The position numbers and the translations under genes were made by a program. DNA of 64,000 nucleotides from Methylobacterium terrae (lineage in GTDB: Bacteria > Pseudomonadota > Alphaproteobacteria > Rhizobiales > Beijerinckiaceae): NCBI RefSeq assembly GCF_003173755.1, contig NZ_CP029553.1, forward strand, positions 1,203,001-1,267,000, written 5' to 3'. Numbering within the stretch: position 1 is the first letter of the stretch; each line of letters starts with the position of its first letter. The notes under the pieces are model-generated. The model searched no databases. It saw only the letters and a list, made by a program, of their open reading frames with translations, and was not told the DNA's origin. Below are positions 44,375-52,919 of this stretch, piece after piece.

Positions 44375-45568
44375 GTGACCTCCTCGCTGCTGCCGACCTA
44401 CGCCCGGGCCAAGGTGTCCTTCGAGCGCGGTGAGGGCGCTTGGCTCATCGCCCGAGACGGCTCGCGATACCTCGATTTCGGCGCCGGCATCGCGGTCAAC
44501 TCGGTCGGCCACGGCCATCCGCACCTCGTCGCCGCGCTGACCGAGCAGGCCCAGAAGGTCTGGCACGTCTCGAACCTGTTCGAGGTGCCGGAGGCCGAGC
44601 GGCTGGCCCAGCGGCTGACCGAGGCGAGCTTCGCCGACGTGGTGTTCTTCGCCAATTCCGGTGCCGAGGCCAACGAGGCCTGCATCAAGATGGCGCGCAA
44701 GTACCACGCCGCCGGCGGCCACCCGGAGCGCTACCGGATCGTCACCTTCGAGGGCGCCTTCCACGGCCGGACGCTCGCCACCATCGCGGCCGGCGGCCAG
44801 CAGAAGTACATCGAGGGCTTCGGCCCGAAGGTCGAGGGCTTCGACCAGGTGCCGTTCGGCGACCTCGAGGCCCTGAAAAGCGCCATCACCCCCGAGACCG
44901 CCGCCCTGATGATCGAGCCGATCCAGGGCGAGGGCGGCCTGCGCGTGGTCTCGCACGAGTGGCTGCGCACCCTGCGCTCGCTCTGCGACGAGCACGGCCT
45001 GCTGCTGATCATGGACGAGGTCCAGACCGGCATCGGCCGCACCGGCAAGCTGTTCGCCCACGAATGGTCGGGCGTGACGCCCGACATCATGTCGTCGGCC
45101 AAGGGCATCGGCGGCGGCTTCCCGATGGGCGCCTGCCTCGCCACCGCCGAGGCCGCCCGCGGCATGACGGTCGGCACCCACGGCACCACCTTCGGCGGCA
45201 ACCCGCTCGCCATGGCGGTGGGCAACGCCGTGCTCGACGTGATCCTCGCGCCGGGCTTCCTCGACCACGTCCGGCAGACGGGCCTGCTCCTGAAGCAGCG
45301 CCTCGCCGCCCTCAAGGACCGCCATCCCGACGTGGTCGACGAACTGCGCGGCGAGGGCCTGATGACGGGCCTGCGCCTCGTCGTCACCAACACCGACTTC
45401 GCCGCCGCCGCCCGGGACGAGCACCTGCTGGTGATCCCGGCCGGCGACAACGTCGTGCGCCTCCTGCCGCCGCTGACCATCGGCGAGGACGAGGTGAACG
45501 CCGCGCTCGACAAGCTGGAGGCGGCCTGCGCCGCCATGGAAACGAGGGGCCGGAGGGCCGCCGAGTGA
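44375..45568 (+). CDS. argD: Acetylornithine aminotransferase
   Basis: The 397-residue PLP enzyme converts N-acetylglutamate semialdehyde to N-acetylornithine in arginine synthesis. It shows [62 protein letters not shown], the PLP lysine in [14 protein letters not shown], and TTFGGNPLA. The start is GTG. Its stop overlaps the argF start (TGATG), so the two are translationally coupled. Confidence 0.95.
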   Translation: MTSSLLPTYARAKVSFERGEGAWLIARDGSRYLDFGAGIAVNSVGHGHPHLVAALTEQAQKVWHVSNLFEVPEAERLAQRLTEASFADVVFFANSGAEANEACIKMARKYHAAGGHPERYRIVTFEGAFHGRTLATIAAGGQQKYIEGFGPKVEGFDQVPFGDLEALKSAITPETAALMIEPIQGEGGLRVVSHEWLRTLRSLCDEHGLLLIMDEVQTGIGRTGKLFAHEWSGVTPDIMSSAKGIGGGFPMGACLATAEAARGMTVGTHGTTFGGNPLAMAVGNAVLDVILAPGFLDHVRQTGLLLKQRLAALKDRHPDVVDELRGEGLMTGLRLVVTNTDFAAAARDEHLLVIPAGDNVVRLLPPLTIGEDEVNAALDKLEAACAAMETRGRRAAE

Positions 45569-46515
45569 TGAATGCGCCCGTGAAGATCGCGCCGGCCCCC
45601 CGGCATTTCCTCGACCTGACCGACTTCTCGAAGACCGAGCTGCGCACGGTCCTCGACGCCTGCGCCGAGCTGAAGCGGCGGCGCCGCAAGGGCGAGCCGC
45701 CGGCGGAGCGGCCCCTCGCCGGCAAGTTCCTGGCGATGGTGTTCGACAAGCCCTCGACCCGCACGCGCGTCTCGTTCGACGTGGCGATGCGGGAACTCGG
45801 CGGCGAGACCCTGATGCTCACCGGCCGGGAGATGCAGCTCGGCCGCGGCGAGACCGTCGCCGACACCGCCCGCGTACTGTCGCGCTACGTCGACGCGATC
45901 ATGATCCGCATCCTCGACCACGGCATGATGCTGGAATTGGCCGAGTACGCCACCGTGCCGGTGATCAACGGCCTGACGAAGGACTCGCACCCGTGCCAGA
46001 TCATGGCCGACGTGCTGACCTTCGAGGAGCATCGGGGGCCCATCAAGGGCCGCACCGTCGCCTGGTCGGGCGACGCCAACAACGTGCTGGCCTCCTGGGC
46101 CCACGCCGCGGCGCGCTTCGACTTCCGCCTCAACGTCGCGTGCCCGCCCGAGATGCCGGTGCCGGAGAGCCTGATCGCCCGGGCCAAGGCCGAGGGCGCG
46201 GACCTCACCATCACCGCCGATCCCTTCGAGGCGGTGGCGGGGGCCGACGCGGTCGTGACCGATTGCTGGGTCTCGATGGGCGACGAGGACGAGGCGCACC
46301 GGCACAACCTCCTGATGCCCTACCAGGTCAACGGCCGGCTGATGGCGGCCGCCGCCAAGGACGCGGTGTTCATGCACTGCCTGCCGGCCCACCGCGGCGA
46401 GGAGGTCACCGCGGAGGTGATCGACGGGCCGCAATCGGTGGTGTTCGACGAGGCCGAGAACCGGCTGCACGCCCAGAAGGGCATCCTGGCCTGGTGCCTC
46501 GGCGCGGTGCTCTGA
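45568..46515 (+). CDS. argF: Ornithine carbamoyltransferase
   Basis: The 315-residue enzyme makes citrulline from ornithine and carbamoyl phosphate. The carbamoyl-phosphate motif [24 protein letters not shown], the ornithine loop DCWVSMGDE and [11 protein letters not shown] are intact. It is coupled to argD. hslO follows after 345 bp, probably as a separate unit. Confidence 0.96.
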   Translation: MNAPVKIAPAPRHFLDLTDFSKTELRTVLDACAELKRRRRKGEPPAERPLAGKFLAMVFDKPSTRTRVSFDVAMRELGGETLMLTGREMQLGRGETVADTARVLSRYVDAIMIRILDHGMMLELAEYATVPVINGLTKDSHPCQIMADVLTFEEHRGPIKGRTVAWSGDANNVLASWAHAAARFDFRLNVACPPEMPVPESLIARAKAEGADLTITADPFEAVAGADAVVTDCWVSMGDEDEAHRHNLLMPYQVNGRLMAAAAKDAVFMHCLPAHRGEEVTAEVIDGPQSVVFDEAENRLHAQKGILAWCLGAVL

Positions 46516-46860
46516 CAGCCTGCTCGACCGGTCGATCCGGTCGCTCCGGCCGACGCCTCGACCATCCTCGACGTCATCCCGCGTTCCGCTTCGCGGCCCC
46601 GGGGTGAGGAAGAGGGTGCGAGTGCCGTGGACCGGTCGGGGTCCGACGCGTCGGCTCGGGCGTAACCCCTTCGAAAACATCGCCCGGGCCTCCATATAGC
46701 GGGATACGCCGGTCTCTCGCCGCGGCGTCTCCCGCCCTCGCTCCGCCAGCCCGCTCCCCGCGAGGCCCTGCGGTGCGGCTCGCGCGGAAGGCCCCTCGCC
46801 GGGAGACCTTCAGATCGTGCGCGAGAGCCGGCCGACAGACGCGCCGGCGGCGGTGAGAGC
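46516..46860. other. Intergenic region upstream of hslO
   Basis: No gene is visible. A dispersed palindrome-like element lies at 46573-46609. CTTCGAAAA (46669-46677) and CCTCCATATA (46689-46698) resemble a heat-shock sigma32 promoter (CTTGAAA and CCCATnTA type), which would suit hslO, but the spacing and matches are only approximate. Confidence 0.4.
46573..46609. repeat. Dispersed palindromic element, copy 1
   Basis: GTCATCCCGCGTTCCGCTTC leads into GCGGCCCCGGGGTGAGG. It is a degenerate relative of the 52856-52892 element, with imperfect outer arms. Confidence 0.7.
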
Positions 46861-47877
46861 ATGTCCGACACCACATCTTCCCAAGGTCCCGCGTCCCAGG
46901 CTCCAGAGGGCCGCGACGATGCGATCCTGCCCTTCGCGGTCGAGCCCCTCGACGTGCGCGGCCGGGTCGTGCGCCTCGGCCCCTCCGTCGACACGATCCT
47001 GCGCCGGCACGGCTATCCCGACACCGTCGCGCGCATCCTCGGCGAGGCCGCGGCGCTGACGGTGCTGCTCGGCTCCTCGCTCAAGTTCGAGGGCCGGTTC
47101 CAGCTCCAGACCAAGTCGGACGGCCCGGTCGACATGGTGGTGGTCGATTTCGAGGCGCCGGACCGCGTGCGCGCCACCGCGCGCTTCGACGCGGACCGCG
47201 TCGCGGCGGCCGGGCCCCGCGCCGGCACCGCCGAGCTTCTGGGCCGCGGCCACCTCGCGATGACCATCGACCAGGGCTCGGCCCAGAGCCGCTACCAGGG
47301 CGTGGTGGCCCTCGAGGGCCAGGGCTTCGAGGAGGCGGCGCACCAGTATTTCCGCCAATCGGAGCAGATCCCGACCCGGGTGCGCCTCGCCGTCGCCGAG
47401 CAGGTCGAGGGGGAGGGCGGCAACTGGCGCGCCGGCGGGCTCCTGATGCAGTTCCTGCCGCATTCGCCCGACCGCGCACGGCTGGCCGACCTGCCGCCCG
47501 GCGACCTGCCGGAGGGGCACGCCCTCCTCGACGAGGCCACGACGCGGGAGGACGACGCCTGGGTCGAGGCCAAGTCCCTCGTCGCGACTATCGAGGATCA
47601 CGAGCTCGTCGACCCGACGGTCTCGAGCGAGCGCCTGCTCTACCGCCTGTTCCACGAGCGCGGCGTACGGGTATTCGAGGCGCAAGGGGTGCACGAGGCC
47701 TGCCGCTGCTCGCGCGAGCGGGTGATGGGGATGATCCGCAACTTCTCGGCCGAGGAGCGCCGCCACATCGTCGGCGACGACGGCCGCATCGGCATCACCT
47801 GCGAATTCTGCTCGCGGCACTACGACCTCGACCCGGCCGAGGTCGAGGCCGAGATCGCCGGCGGCGCGAACGCCTGA
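46861..47877 (+). CDS. hslO: Hsp33 redox-regulated chaperone
   Basis: The 338-residue protein matches HslO: VRGRVVRLGPSVDTILRRHG at the start and the C-terminal zinc switch with Cys281 and Cys283 (CRCS) and Cys314 and Cys317 (CEFC). Oxidation of these four cysteines releases zinc and activates holdase function in the cytoplasm. Confidence 0.96.
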   Translation: MSDTTSSQGPASQAPEGRDDAILPFAVEPLDVRGRVVRLGPSVDTILRRHGYPDTVARILGEAAALTVLLGSSLKFEGRFQLQTKSDGPVDMVVVDFEAPDRVRATARFDADRVAAAGPRAGTAELLGRGHLAMTIDQGSAQSRYQGVVALEGQGFEEAAHQYFRQSEQIPTRVRLAVAEQVEGEGGNWRAGGLLMQFLPHSPDRARLADLPPGDLPEGHALLDEATTREDDAWVEAKSLVATIEDHELVDPTVSSERLLYRLFHERGVRVFEAQGVHEACRCSRERVMGMIRNFSAEERRHIVGDDGRIGITCEFCSRHYDLDPAEVEAEIAGGANA

Positions 47878-47939
47878 CCCTCGGGCCTGACGTGGGGAAA
47901 GCGCGTGCGGGAGGGAACCTTTCGCACCGCAACCGACTC

Positions 47940-47970
47940 ATCAAGCGCCCGAGCGTGTCGGGCGCTTGAT
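47940..47970. terminator. Perfect 13-bp hairpin between hslO and the PRC-barrel gene
   Basis: ATCAAGCGCCCGA and TCGGGCGCTTGAT surround a GCGTG loop. It lacks a T tract and covers a possible ATG at 47969, so the next gene more likely starts at 47984. Confidence 0.65.
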
Positions 47971-47983
47971 GCCGGAGCCGTCG

Positions 47984-48514
47984 ATGTCCCGCCCCCTCCT
48001 CGCCGCCGCGTTCCTCCTCGTCGCCGGCGCAAGCGCCGGCCTGGCGCAGGGTGCGAGCGGTCCCACACCGGTGCCGGGGACGCCCGCCACCCTCGCCAAC
48101 GACCTGCGCCCGACCTTCGTCGCGCAGGAGCCGAGCGACCTCGTCGCCTCGAAGCTGATCGGCCAGAGCATCCAGAACGGCGCCAACGAGACGATCGGCT
48201 CGATCGCCGACATCGTGCTCGGGCCCGATCTCGCGGTGAAGTCCTACGTCGTCGGCGTCGGCGGCTTCCTCGGCCTCGGCACCAAGTACGTGTCGGTGGC
48301 GCGCGAGGCGCTCAAGGTCACCCGGGTCGACGACAAGACCCTGAAGGCGGTGATCAACACCGACAAGGACCAGCTCCGCGCCGCGCCGGAATACGTCTAT
48401 CTCGGCCAGCAGCCCGACAAGGCCAAGTCCGACGCCCCGAAGACCGCCGATGCGCCGAAATCCGACGCGCCCGCCGCCACCGGCACCACCACGACCCAGC
48501 CGGCGCAGCAGTAA
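47984..48514 (+). CDS. Exported PRC-barrel domain protein
   Basis: The ATG at 47984 has GGAG six bases upstream and begins a signal peptide (MSRPLLAAAFLLVAGASAGL). The 176-residue protein holds a PRC-barrel at about 55-125 (LIGQSIQNGANETIGSIADI, VLGPDLAVKSYVVGVGGFLG). The C-terminal 40 residues are Lys/Asp/Ala-rich repeats (KSDAPKTADAPKSDAPAATG). Such periplasmic PRC proteins may bind other envelope proteins or RNA-like ligands, but the role here is unknown. Confidence 0.8.
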   Translation: MSRPLLAAAFLLVAGASAGLAQGASGPTPVPGTPATLANDLRPTFVAQEPSDLVASKLIGQSIQNGANETIGSIADIVLGPDLAVKSYVVGVGGFLGLGTKYVSVAREALKVTRVDDKTLKAVINTDKDQLRAAPEYVYLGQQPDKAKSDAPKTADAPKSDAPAATGTTTTQPAQQ

Positions 48515-48585
48515 GGACCTCGTCCGGCTGGCCGGACGGCGGCGCGCGTGGCACGCTGCCGGCCGGGTTCACCGCCGGACGCATC

Positions 48586-49197
48586 ATGCCCCTCGACCTC
48601 TATCTCGGCTTCGTCGCCGCCACGATCGTCCTGATCCTGATCCCGGGCCCGAACGTCGCCCTGATCGTCGCCAACAGCGTGGCCCACGGCACCCGCTACG
48701 GGCTGATCACGGTGGCGACGGTCGGCGCCGCGCTCACGGTCCAGCTCGCCCTCACCGTCGCCGGCCTCTCGGCGATGCTGGCCGTGATGGCGGCGTGGTT
48801 CGAGACCCTGCGCTGGCTCGGCGTTCTCTACCTCGTCTGGCTGGCGTTTTCCGCCTGGCGTGCGCCCGCGACCGACCTCGCCCGGACCGCGCCCGAGCCC
48901 CGGGCCGTCCGGATCGTCGCCCTGCGCGGCTTCCTCGTGGCGCTCACCAACCCGAAGACGCTCCTGTTCTTCGGCGCGTTCCTGCCTCAGTTCGTCAGCC
49001 GCGACGCCGAACCCCTCGGACAGTTGCTGCTGCTCGCCGCGACCTTCCTGGTGCTGGCGATCGGCGGCGACGTGGTCTGGGCGCTGGCGGCGGGACGCGC
49101 CCGGGTGGTCCTGGCGCGCGGACGCTGGCGCAACCGGGTGACGGGCGGGTTGCTGCTCGGCGCCGGGGTGGGCTTGGCGCTGGCGCGGCGGCCTTGA
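48586..49197 (+). CDS. LysE/RhtB-family exporter
   Basis: The 203-residue inner-membrane protein has five or six spans. The family opening LDLYLGFVAATIVLILIPGPN and the ALTNPKTLLFFGAFLPQFV segment are diagnostic. It would export amino acids such as lysine, homoserine or threonine, with the substrate uncertain. It lies 71 bp after the PRC-barrel gene. Confidence 0.92.
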   Translation: MPLDLYLGFVAATIVLILIPGPNVALIVANSVAHGTRYGLITVATVGAALTVQLALTVAGLSAMLAVMAAWFETLRWLGVLYLVWLAFSAWRAPATDLARTAPEPRAVRIVALRGFLVALTNPKTLLFFGAFLPQFVSRDAEPLGQLLLLAATFLVLAIGGDVVWALAAGRARVVLARGRWRNRVTGGLLLGAGVGLALARRP

Positions 49198-49229
49198 GGA
49201 TCCAAGAGCCTCCTTCATCCTACCCTGAT

Positions 49230-49282
49230 CCTCATCCTGAGGTGCTGGGCGATCGTCGATCGACCGACACCTCAGGATGAGG
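49230..49282. repeat. Long hairpin between convergent exporter and argE genes
   Basis: CCTCATCCTGAGGTG (49230-49244) and its exact complement at 49268-49282 enclose a 23-nt loop. Each arm itself contains the small palindrome CCTCA-TCC-TGAGG. It is a likely dispersed element of the genome and possibly a bidirectional terminator. Confidence 0.8.
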
Positions 49283-49333
49283 TCGAGCATCGGAAGACGC
49301 GAAAGCGGACGGGCCGAGGCGACCAGTTTCGCC

Positions 49334-50518
49334 TCACACCGGGCTCCACCCCGCCGCGCAATCCCGCACCAGCTGGCGCAGGAAAGCCTCGCCCGCCTCG
49401 AACGCCGCCAGCGTGATGTACTCGTCCGGCTGGTGCGCCTGGTCGATCGAGCCCGGGCCGCAGACCACGGTCGGCAGGCCGGCGAGCTGGAAGCGGCCGG
49501 CCTCGGTGGCGTAGGGCACCGTGATGGTGTGGTTGCGGCCGGCGAGCCGCAGGGCCAGGCGCTCGGCCGGGGAGCCGGGCTCCGGCGCCAGCCCCGGCAC
49601 CGCGGCATCCTCCTCGGTCTCGATGCGGCCGTAGGCGCCGAAGCGGTTGAGCCGCTCGCGGGTCACCCGCTCGACTTCCCGATCGAACAGGGCCGGGATC
49701 TCGTCCCGGGGAAGGTCCGGCAGGCCGCGGAACTCCCACTGGAACTCGCAGGCCTTGGGCAGGATGTTGCGGGCGGTGCCGCCGCCGATCACCCCGACAT
49801 GGACCGTGGTGTAGCCCGGATCGAACCGGCCGCCGGCGTCGCCCCGCGCCGCCATCTGGTCGGCGATGCGGTTGAGGCCCGCCACCAGCTCGGCCGCCGC
49901 CATCACGGCGTTGGCGCCGAGCGCCGGCTTCGAGGAATGCGCCTCGTGGCCGTGCACGGTGGTGCGGTAGGTGTAGATGCTCTTGTGGGCGTCGGCCACG
50001 TCGAGGTCGGTCGGCTCGCCGACGATCACCGCGCCCGGCCGCGGGAGGTCGACGCCGAAGCGCGCGATCACGTCGGCGACGCCGAGGCAGGTCAGCTCCT
50101 CGTCGTAGGAGAGCAGGATGTGGATCGGCGTCTTCAGGTCGGCCGCCAGCATCTCCGGCACGAGCGCGAGGCACAGCGCGTCGAAACCCTTCATGTCGAC
50201 GGCGCCGCGGCCGTAGGCCCGGCCGTCGGCGATGCGCAGGGTGTAGGGATCGCTGGTCCAGTTCTGGCCGGCCACCGGCACCACGTCGGTATGGCCCGAC
50301 AGCACCACGCCGCCGTCCCGCATCGGCCCGACCGTGGCGAAGAGCGCCGCCTTGTCGCCGGCCTCGTTGGGCGCGATCACGTAGGGAACGCCCCAGGCGT
50401 CGAGGTACTCGGCCACCCAGCGGATCAGGGGCAGGTTCGACTTCTGGCTCTCGGTATCGAAGGAGACCAGCCGGGCGAGGAGTTCGAGCGGGGTCAGGCG
50501 GGGGCCGGTCTTGGTCAT
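49334..50518 (-). CDS. argE: Acetylornithine deacetylase
   Basis: The 394-residue M20 peptidase-fold enzyme releases acetate from N-acetylornithine. The metal motifs GHTDVVPV (His76, Asp78), GRGAVDMKGFDA, the catalytic SYDEELTCLG and GEPTDLDVADAHKS are intact. It has no signal peptide. Together with argD and argF 5 kb away it completes the ornithine-to-citrulline section. Confidence 0.93.
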   Translation of the reverse strand: MTKTGPRLTPLELLARLVSFDTESQKSNLPLIRWVAEYLDAWGVPYVIAPNEAGDKAALFATVGPMRDGGVVLSGHTDVVPVAGQNWTSDPYTLRIADGRAYGRGAVDMKGFDALCLALVPEMLAADLKTPIHILLSYDEELTCLGVADVIARFGVDLPRPGAVIVGEPTDLDVADAHKSIYTYRTTVHGHEAHSSKPALGANAVMAAAELVAGLNRIADQMAARGDAGGRFDPGYTTVHVGVIGGGTARNILPKACEFQWEFRGLPDLPRDEIPALFDREVERVTRERLNRFGAYGRIETEEDAAVPGLAPEPGSPAERLALRLAGRNHTITVPYATEAGRFQLAGLPTVVCGPGSIDQAHQPDEYITLAAFEAGEAFLRQLVRDCAAGWSPV

Positions 50519-50627
50519 CGGGCGGGCTGTCTCGCGGGGAGGGAATGCCCCGGTCTTAGCGCAAGCTCAGCCCCCTCGACAGCCGCGCCGGCGCAAGGTT
50601 CCCCAGACGCCGGAGCACGGGTGCCCG

Positions 50628-51020
50628 TCAGTGCATCACCCGGCGCACGTGGGGCGAGTCGAGCGAGAAGGCGGGAATCGCCGCCTCGAAGCTGCTGCCG
50701 TCGGCGGTGGACATCGTGTAGGTGCCCTCCATCGTGCCGTCCGGCGTCGTGAGGGGGCAGCCGCTGGTGTAGCTGAACGACTCGCCGGGCCCGAGCACCG
50801 GCTGCTTGCCGACGACGCCGGCACCGCGCACCTCCTGCAGCTCGCCGCGGCCGTCGACGATGCGCCAGTGGCGGGAGCGCAGCTGCACCTGCTCGCTGCC
50901 GTTGTTGGTGATCTCCACCGTGTAGGCGAAGAAGTACCGGCCGCTGTCGGGCGAGGATTCCTCCTCGACGAAGCGCGGCTGCACGGACACGCTGATGCCG
51001 CGGGTCTCGGCCTTGTACAT
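50628..51020 (-). CDS. apaG: ApaG protein
   Basis: The 130-residue protein has the fibronectin-like ApaG fold: ISVSVQPRFVEEESSPDSGR, FFAYTVEITNNGSEQVQLRS with RHWRIVDGRGELQEVRGAGV following, and CPLTTPDGTMEGTYTM. The family is linked to Co2+/Mg2+ efflux and diadenosine tetraphosphate handling, with the biochemistry unclear. The start MYKAETRGI is the conserved one. Confidence 0.94.
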   Translation of the reverse strand: MYKAETRGISVSVQPRFVEEESSPDSGRYFFAYTVEITNNGSEQVQLRSRHWRIVDGRGELQEVRGAGVVGKQPVLGPGESFSYTSGCPLTTPDGTMEGTYTMSTADGSSFEAAIPAFSLDSPHVRRVMH

Positions 51021-51150
51021 CAGGGAACCTCCGCTGGCGGCCCGCGCGTGAGCGCGACGGCCGGCGGGGGGCGTGGTACGTCCGGCCTTCCGGATCGTCA
51101 ATCACCGGCGATGGCAGTCGGTAATCCTGCACGAGGCATCCTCCCCCGTC

Positions 51151-51666
51151 ATGCGGCTTCTCCCCTCGTCCACAGCCGCCGCCGGCGCCGCCGCGGGGCT
51201 GGCTGCCGCCGCGGCGCTCGCCCTGCGCGCCGATCCCGCGGCGCTCGTCCTGCTCGCGGCCTGGTGCGGCCTGGCGCTCCTCGCGAGCCCGGGGCAGGGG
51301 AGAGGGGCCGGGAGCGGGCCCTGGCTGCGCGCCGCCCTCGCCGTCGCGCTCGCCTGGCGGATGCCGGGCTGGCCGGCTGCGGCGCTCGTCGCGGCGCTCC
51401 TCCTCGAGGTCGCGGCGGGGCGCCTGACCGCGCTCGCCGCCGCCCGGACCGGAATCGCTCTGCCCGGCCTCGACCTGCACACCCTCGTGCTGGCCGGCGG
51501 ACGGGCGGCCGACGTCGTCGCGGCGCTCGCCGTCGCGGCCATGATCCTGCTGCCGGAGCGGCAGCCCCTGATCGCGAGCGCGCTCGCCGGCCTCACCGCC
51601 ATGGGGGCGATCGCCCGGGCGAGCCTCGCGCTCGCCGTCGTCCGGGGGGTGCGCGACGAGGCGTGA
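51151..51666 (+). CDS. Hypothetical membrane protein, 171 aa
   Basis: The ATG at 51151 begins MRLLPSSTAAAGAAAGLAAA. There are four or five hydrophobic segments with Ala/Leu-rich character and few charged residues. No family is recognised. It may be an inner-membrane protein. Its ending lies 60 bp before dcd. Confidence 0.6.
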   Translation: MRLLPSSTAAAGAAAGLAAAAALALRADPAALVLLAAWCGLALLASPGQGRGAGSGPWLRAALAVALAWRMPGWPAAALVAALLLEVAAGRLTALAAARTGIALPGLDLHTLVLAGGRAADVVAALAVAAMILLPERQPLIASALAGLTAMGAIARASLALAVVRGVRDEA

Positions 51667-51726
51667 GCCTCTTCACCTCATCGAAACCGTGGCATACGAC
51701 GATGGCCCGTTGAGGATGGACGGATC

Positions 51727-52812
51727 ATGGTGCAGCTCGAGGACGGGATTCAATCGGCGGAGAGCATTGCGGCGCTCGCCGCCGCCGGGGTGATCCGCCC
51801 CGCCGCCGCCTTCGCGGACGACCAGATCCAGCCGGCGAGCCTCGACCTGCGCCTCGGCGCCCGGGCCTGGCGGGTGCGGGCGAGCTTCCTGCCGGGGCGC
51901 ACCCGCGACGTCGCCGCCTGCCTCGACAAGCTCAAGCTGCACGAGATCGACCTGCGCCAGGGCGCGGTGCTGGAGACCGGCTGCGTCTACATCGCCGAGC
52001 TGCAGGAGGGGCTGGCCCTGCCGCCCGACGTCGCGGCGAGCGCGAATCCGAAGAGCTCGACCGGGCGCATCGACGTGTTCACCCGCGTGATCACCGATCA
52101 GGCGCGGGAATTCGACATGGTCGAGGCCGGCTATGCCGGCCCGCTCTTCGCCGAGATCTCGCCGCGCACCTTCCCGGTGCTGGTGCGCACCGGCTCGCGC
52201 CTGTCGCAGCTGCGCTTCCGCCGCGGCGCGGTGCGGCTCGACGATGCGGCGCTCGCGCGCCTGCACGCGACGACGCCCCTCGTCGACGCCGCCGATCCGT
52301 CGTTCCAGGGCGGCGTCGCGGTCTCGGTGGACCTCTCGGGGTTCGACGGGCTGATCGGCTACCGCGCCAAGCGCCATACCGGCCTCGTCGACGTCGACCG
52401 ACCGCGCTCCTACCCGGCGGGCGAGTTCTGGGAGCCCCTGCGGGCCGACGGCTCCGGCACGCTGATCCTCGATCCGGGCCAATTCTACATCCTGGCCTCC
52501 AAGGAGGCGGTGCAGGTGCCGCCGGACTTCGCCGCCGAGATGGTGCCGTTCGATCCCCTCGTCGGCGAGTTCCGGGTCCACTACGCCGGCTTCTTCGATC
52601 CGGGCTTCGGCCACGCCGAGGCCGGCGGCACCGGCGCACGGGCGGTGCTCGAGGTGCGCTCCCGCGACGTGCCGTTCATGCTGGAGGACGGCCAGATCGT
52701 CGGCCGCCTCGTCTACGAGCGCATGGCCCGGCGCCCGGCTGCCCTCTACGGCAGCGCCGCCGGCTCGAACTACCAGGCGCAGGGGCTGAAGCTGTCGAAG
52801 CACTTCGTCTGA
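51727..52812 (+). CDS. dcd: dCTP deaminase, double-domain type
   Basis: The 361-residue protein is about twice the length of E. coli Dcd. It contains the trimeric dUTPase/dCTP-deaminase motifs: DDQIQPASLDLRLGARAWRV near 31-50, ANPKSSTGRIDVFTRVI near 106-122, and a second barrel with ILASKEAVQVPPDFAAEM and YNQAQGLKL-like end (SNYQAQGLKLSKHF). The two-barrel form is common in alphaproteobacteria. It supplies dUTP for dTMP synthesis. Confidence 0.9.
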   Translation: MVQLEDGIQSAESIAALAAAGVIRPAAAFADDQIQPASLDLRLGARAWRVRASFLPGRTRDVAACLDKLKLHEIDLRQGAVLETGCVYIAELQEGLALPPDVAASANPKSSTGRIDVFTRVITDQAREFDMVEAGYAGPLFAEISPRTFPVLVRTGSRLSQLRFRRGAVRLDDAALARLHATTPLVDAADPSFQGGVAVSVDLSGFDGLIGYRAKRHTGLVDVDRPRSYPAGEFWEPLRADGSGTLILDPGQFYILASKEAVQVPPDFAAEMVPFDPLVGEFRVHYAGFFDPGFGHAEAGGTGARAVLEVRSRDVPFMLEDGQIVGRLVYERMARRPAALYGSAAGSNYQAQGLKLSKHFV

Positions 52813-52855
52813 CGCCGCCCGTCGACTCGCCGGCAGGACCCGAAAACCCTCCATC

Positions 52856-52892
52856 GTCATCCCGGATTCCGCTTTTGCGGCCCCGGGATGAC
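52856..52892. repeat. Dispersed palindromic element, copy 2
   Basis: Perfect 10-bp arms GTCATCCCGG/CCGGGATGAC flank ATTCCGCTTTTGCGGCC with an inner CCGC/GCGG stem. It lies between the convergent dcd and transporter genes and may also terminate both. Confidence 0.85.
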
Positions 52893-52919
52893 CCGGACGG
52901 TGTGACAAGGGAGCGCTCG

